A stretch of 6,081 nucleotides of DNA from an uncultured Rhodospirillales bacterium (GTDB taxonomy: Bacteria > Pseudomonadota > Alphaproteobacteria > Acetobacterales > Acetobacteraceae). The stretch spans positions 1 through 6,081 of the forward strand of contig CAIMVB010000469.1 of assembly GCA_903844785.1 (NCBI GenBank). Reading direction: 5' to 3'. The translations under genes were made by a program, and so were the position numbers. Below are positions 5,615 through 6,081 of the stretch, piece by piece (position 1 is the first letter of the stretch; each line of letters starts with the position of its first letter). Below the pieces are notes generated by a model that saw nothing but the letters and a program-made list of their open reading frames with translations, ran no database searches and was not told where the DNA came from.

Positions 5615-6081
5615 TGTTCAAGCCGCGGCTTTTGCCTTTGGCGATCATCGCCATGGGCGGCTTATTCCTTGTAAAATCAGAAAATATCATCCGCTCTTGG
5701 CTGCGGGGTGAAGCGGTTGAGGCGCCTTCGGTGGCCCTAGCCAGGGCGGCAGATATTGCCCCACCCCTTGCCATCGCACCGCCAGCGGATCGGTCCCCGG
5801 GTGGCTTCCGGCGGCTTGGCCCCGGTTCGGATAGTTTGGCACCGGATGCGCCCAGTGCCATTTCCCAGGCGGAACGGGCCTTGTTGGAACAACTCCGTAC
5901 GCGGCGGGGTGAATTGGAAGTGCGGGAACAATCCATCGTTTCGCGCGAATTGGTCCTGGCCGCGGCGGAACGCCGCCTGACCCAGCGCATTGAGGAACTG
6001 ACCCAGCTTCAGCAACGCCTTGAATCGATGGAGCGCACCCGTGGTGAGCGTGAGGAAGCCGGCTGGCGGGGCTTGGTGCGT
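5614..6081 (+). CDS. MotE-like / MgtE N-domain flagellar protein, N-terminal part (truncated by window edge)
   Basis: The frame is open from ATG 5614 to the last base (156 codons). The start shares its A with the preceding stop (TGATG) and has AAAGGGGG 7 bases upstream. The product has a membrane anchor or uncleaved signal at about 5-20 (RLLPLAIIAMGGLFLV) and an Ala/Pro-rich linker at 35-82. A charged coiled coil at about 83-147 has AERALLEQLRTRRGELEVRE and AAAERRLTQRIEELTQLQQR. The last residues, GWRGLVR, sit where family members pass into the MgtE intracellular-N-like domain; that domain would lie beyond 6081. Proteins of this build are annotated as MotE-family; in Sinorhizobium MotE is a periplasmic chaperone for the motility protein MotC. 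The equivalent role here is inference. Confidence 0.75.
   Translation, partial: MFKPRLLPLAIIAMGGLFLVKSENIIRSWLRGEAVEAPSVALARAADIAPPLAIAPPADRSPGGFRRLGPGSDSLAPDAPSAISQAERALLEQLRTRRGELEVREQSIVSRELVLAAAERRLTQRIEELTQLQQRLESMERTRGEREEAGWRGLVR

Noticed and set aside
5370..5990. Open frame of 206 codons on the minus strand over the DUF6468-like and MotE-like genes
   Set aside because: Its Arg/Ser/Ala composition is typical of an antisense shadow. The plus-strand frames have coupled starts, Shine-Dalgarno sites and coherent topology.

Overview
The window is a piece of a flagellar gene cluster from a GC-rich Gram-negative bacterium, most likely an alphaproteobacterium of the Rhodospirillales type. The basis is the gene content and order: rod and L-ring genes face away from fliL-fliM, and fliM is followed by a DUF6468-type membrane protein and a MotE/MgtE-N-type coiled-coil protein. 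The protein sequences look alphaproteobacterial. I judged this by eye without alignment, so the order-level placement is tentative.

Layout: bases 1-42 hold the last 13 codons of an unidentified plus-strand gene. A GC-rich hairpin at 44-83 separates it from a convergent minus-strand operon, transcribed from about 3400 down to 90: flgF, flgG, flgA, flgH. These encode the proximal rod protein, the distal rod protein, the P-ring assembly chaperone and the L-ring lipoprotein. Bases 3339-3543 are a divergent control region, the only sizeable non-coding stretch (205 bases). On the plus strand follow fliL, fliM, a DUF6468-like gene and a MotE-like gene that runs off the right edge. Junctions on this side overlap by 4, 4 and 1 bases, which indicates a translationally coupled operon.

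The two operons supply complementary parts of one machine. The left operon builds the rod and the outer-membrane bushing. The right operon makes the stator-associated FliL, the C-ring switch protein FliM and two membrane-anchored helical proteins of poorly known role. The control region has a perfect sigma-54 (RpoN) -24/-12 element firing towards flgF, and a weaker sigma-54-like element firing towards fliL. The fliL-side element overlaps one arm of a 7-bp inverted repeat that could bind a FlbD-like activator. I saw no mobile element, CRISPR array, tRNA or rRNA. I saw no convincing sign of a new defence or metabolic system. The least characterised content is the DUF6468/MotE-like pair and the control region.
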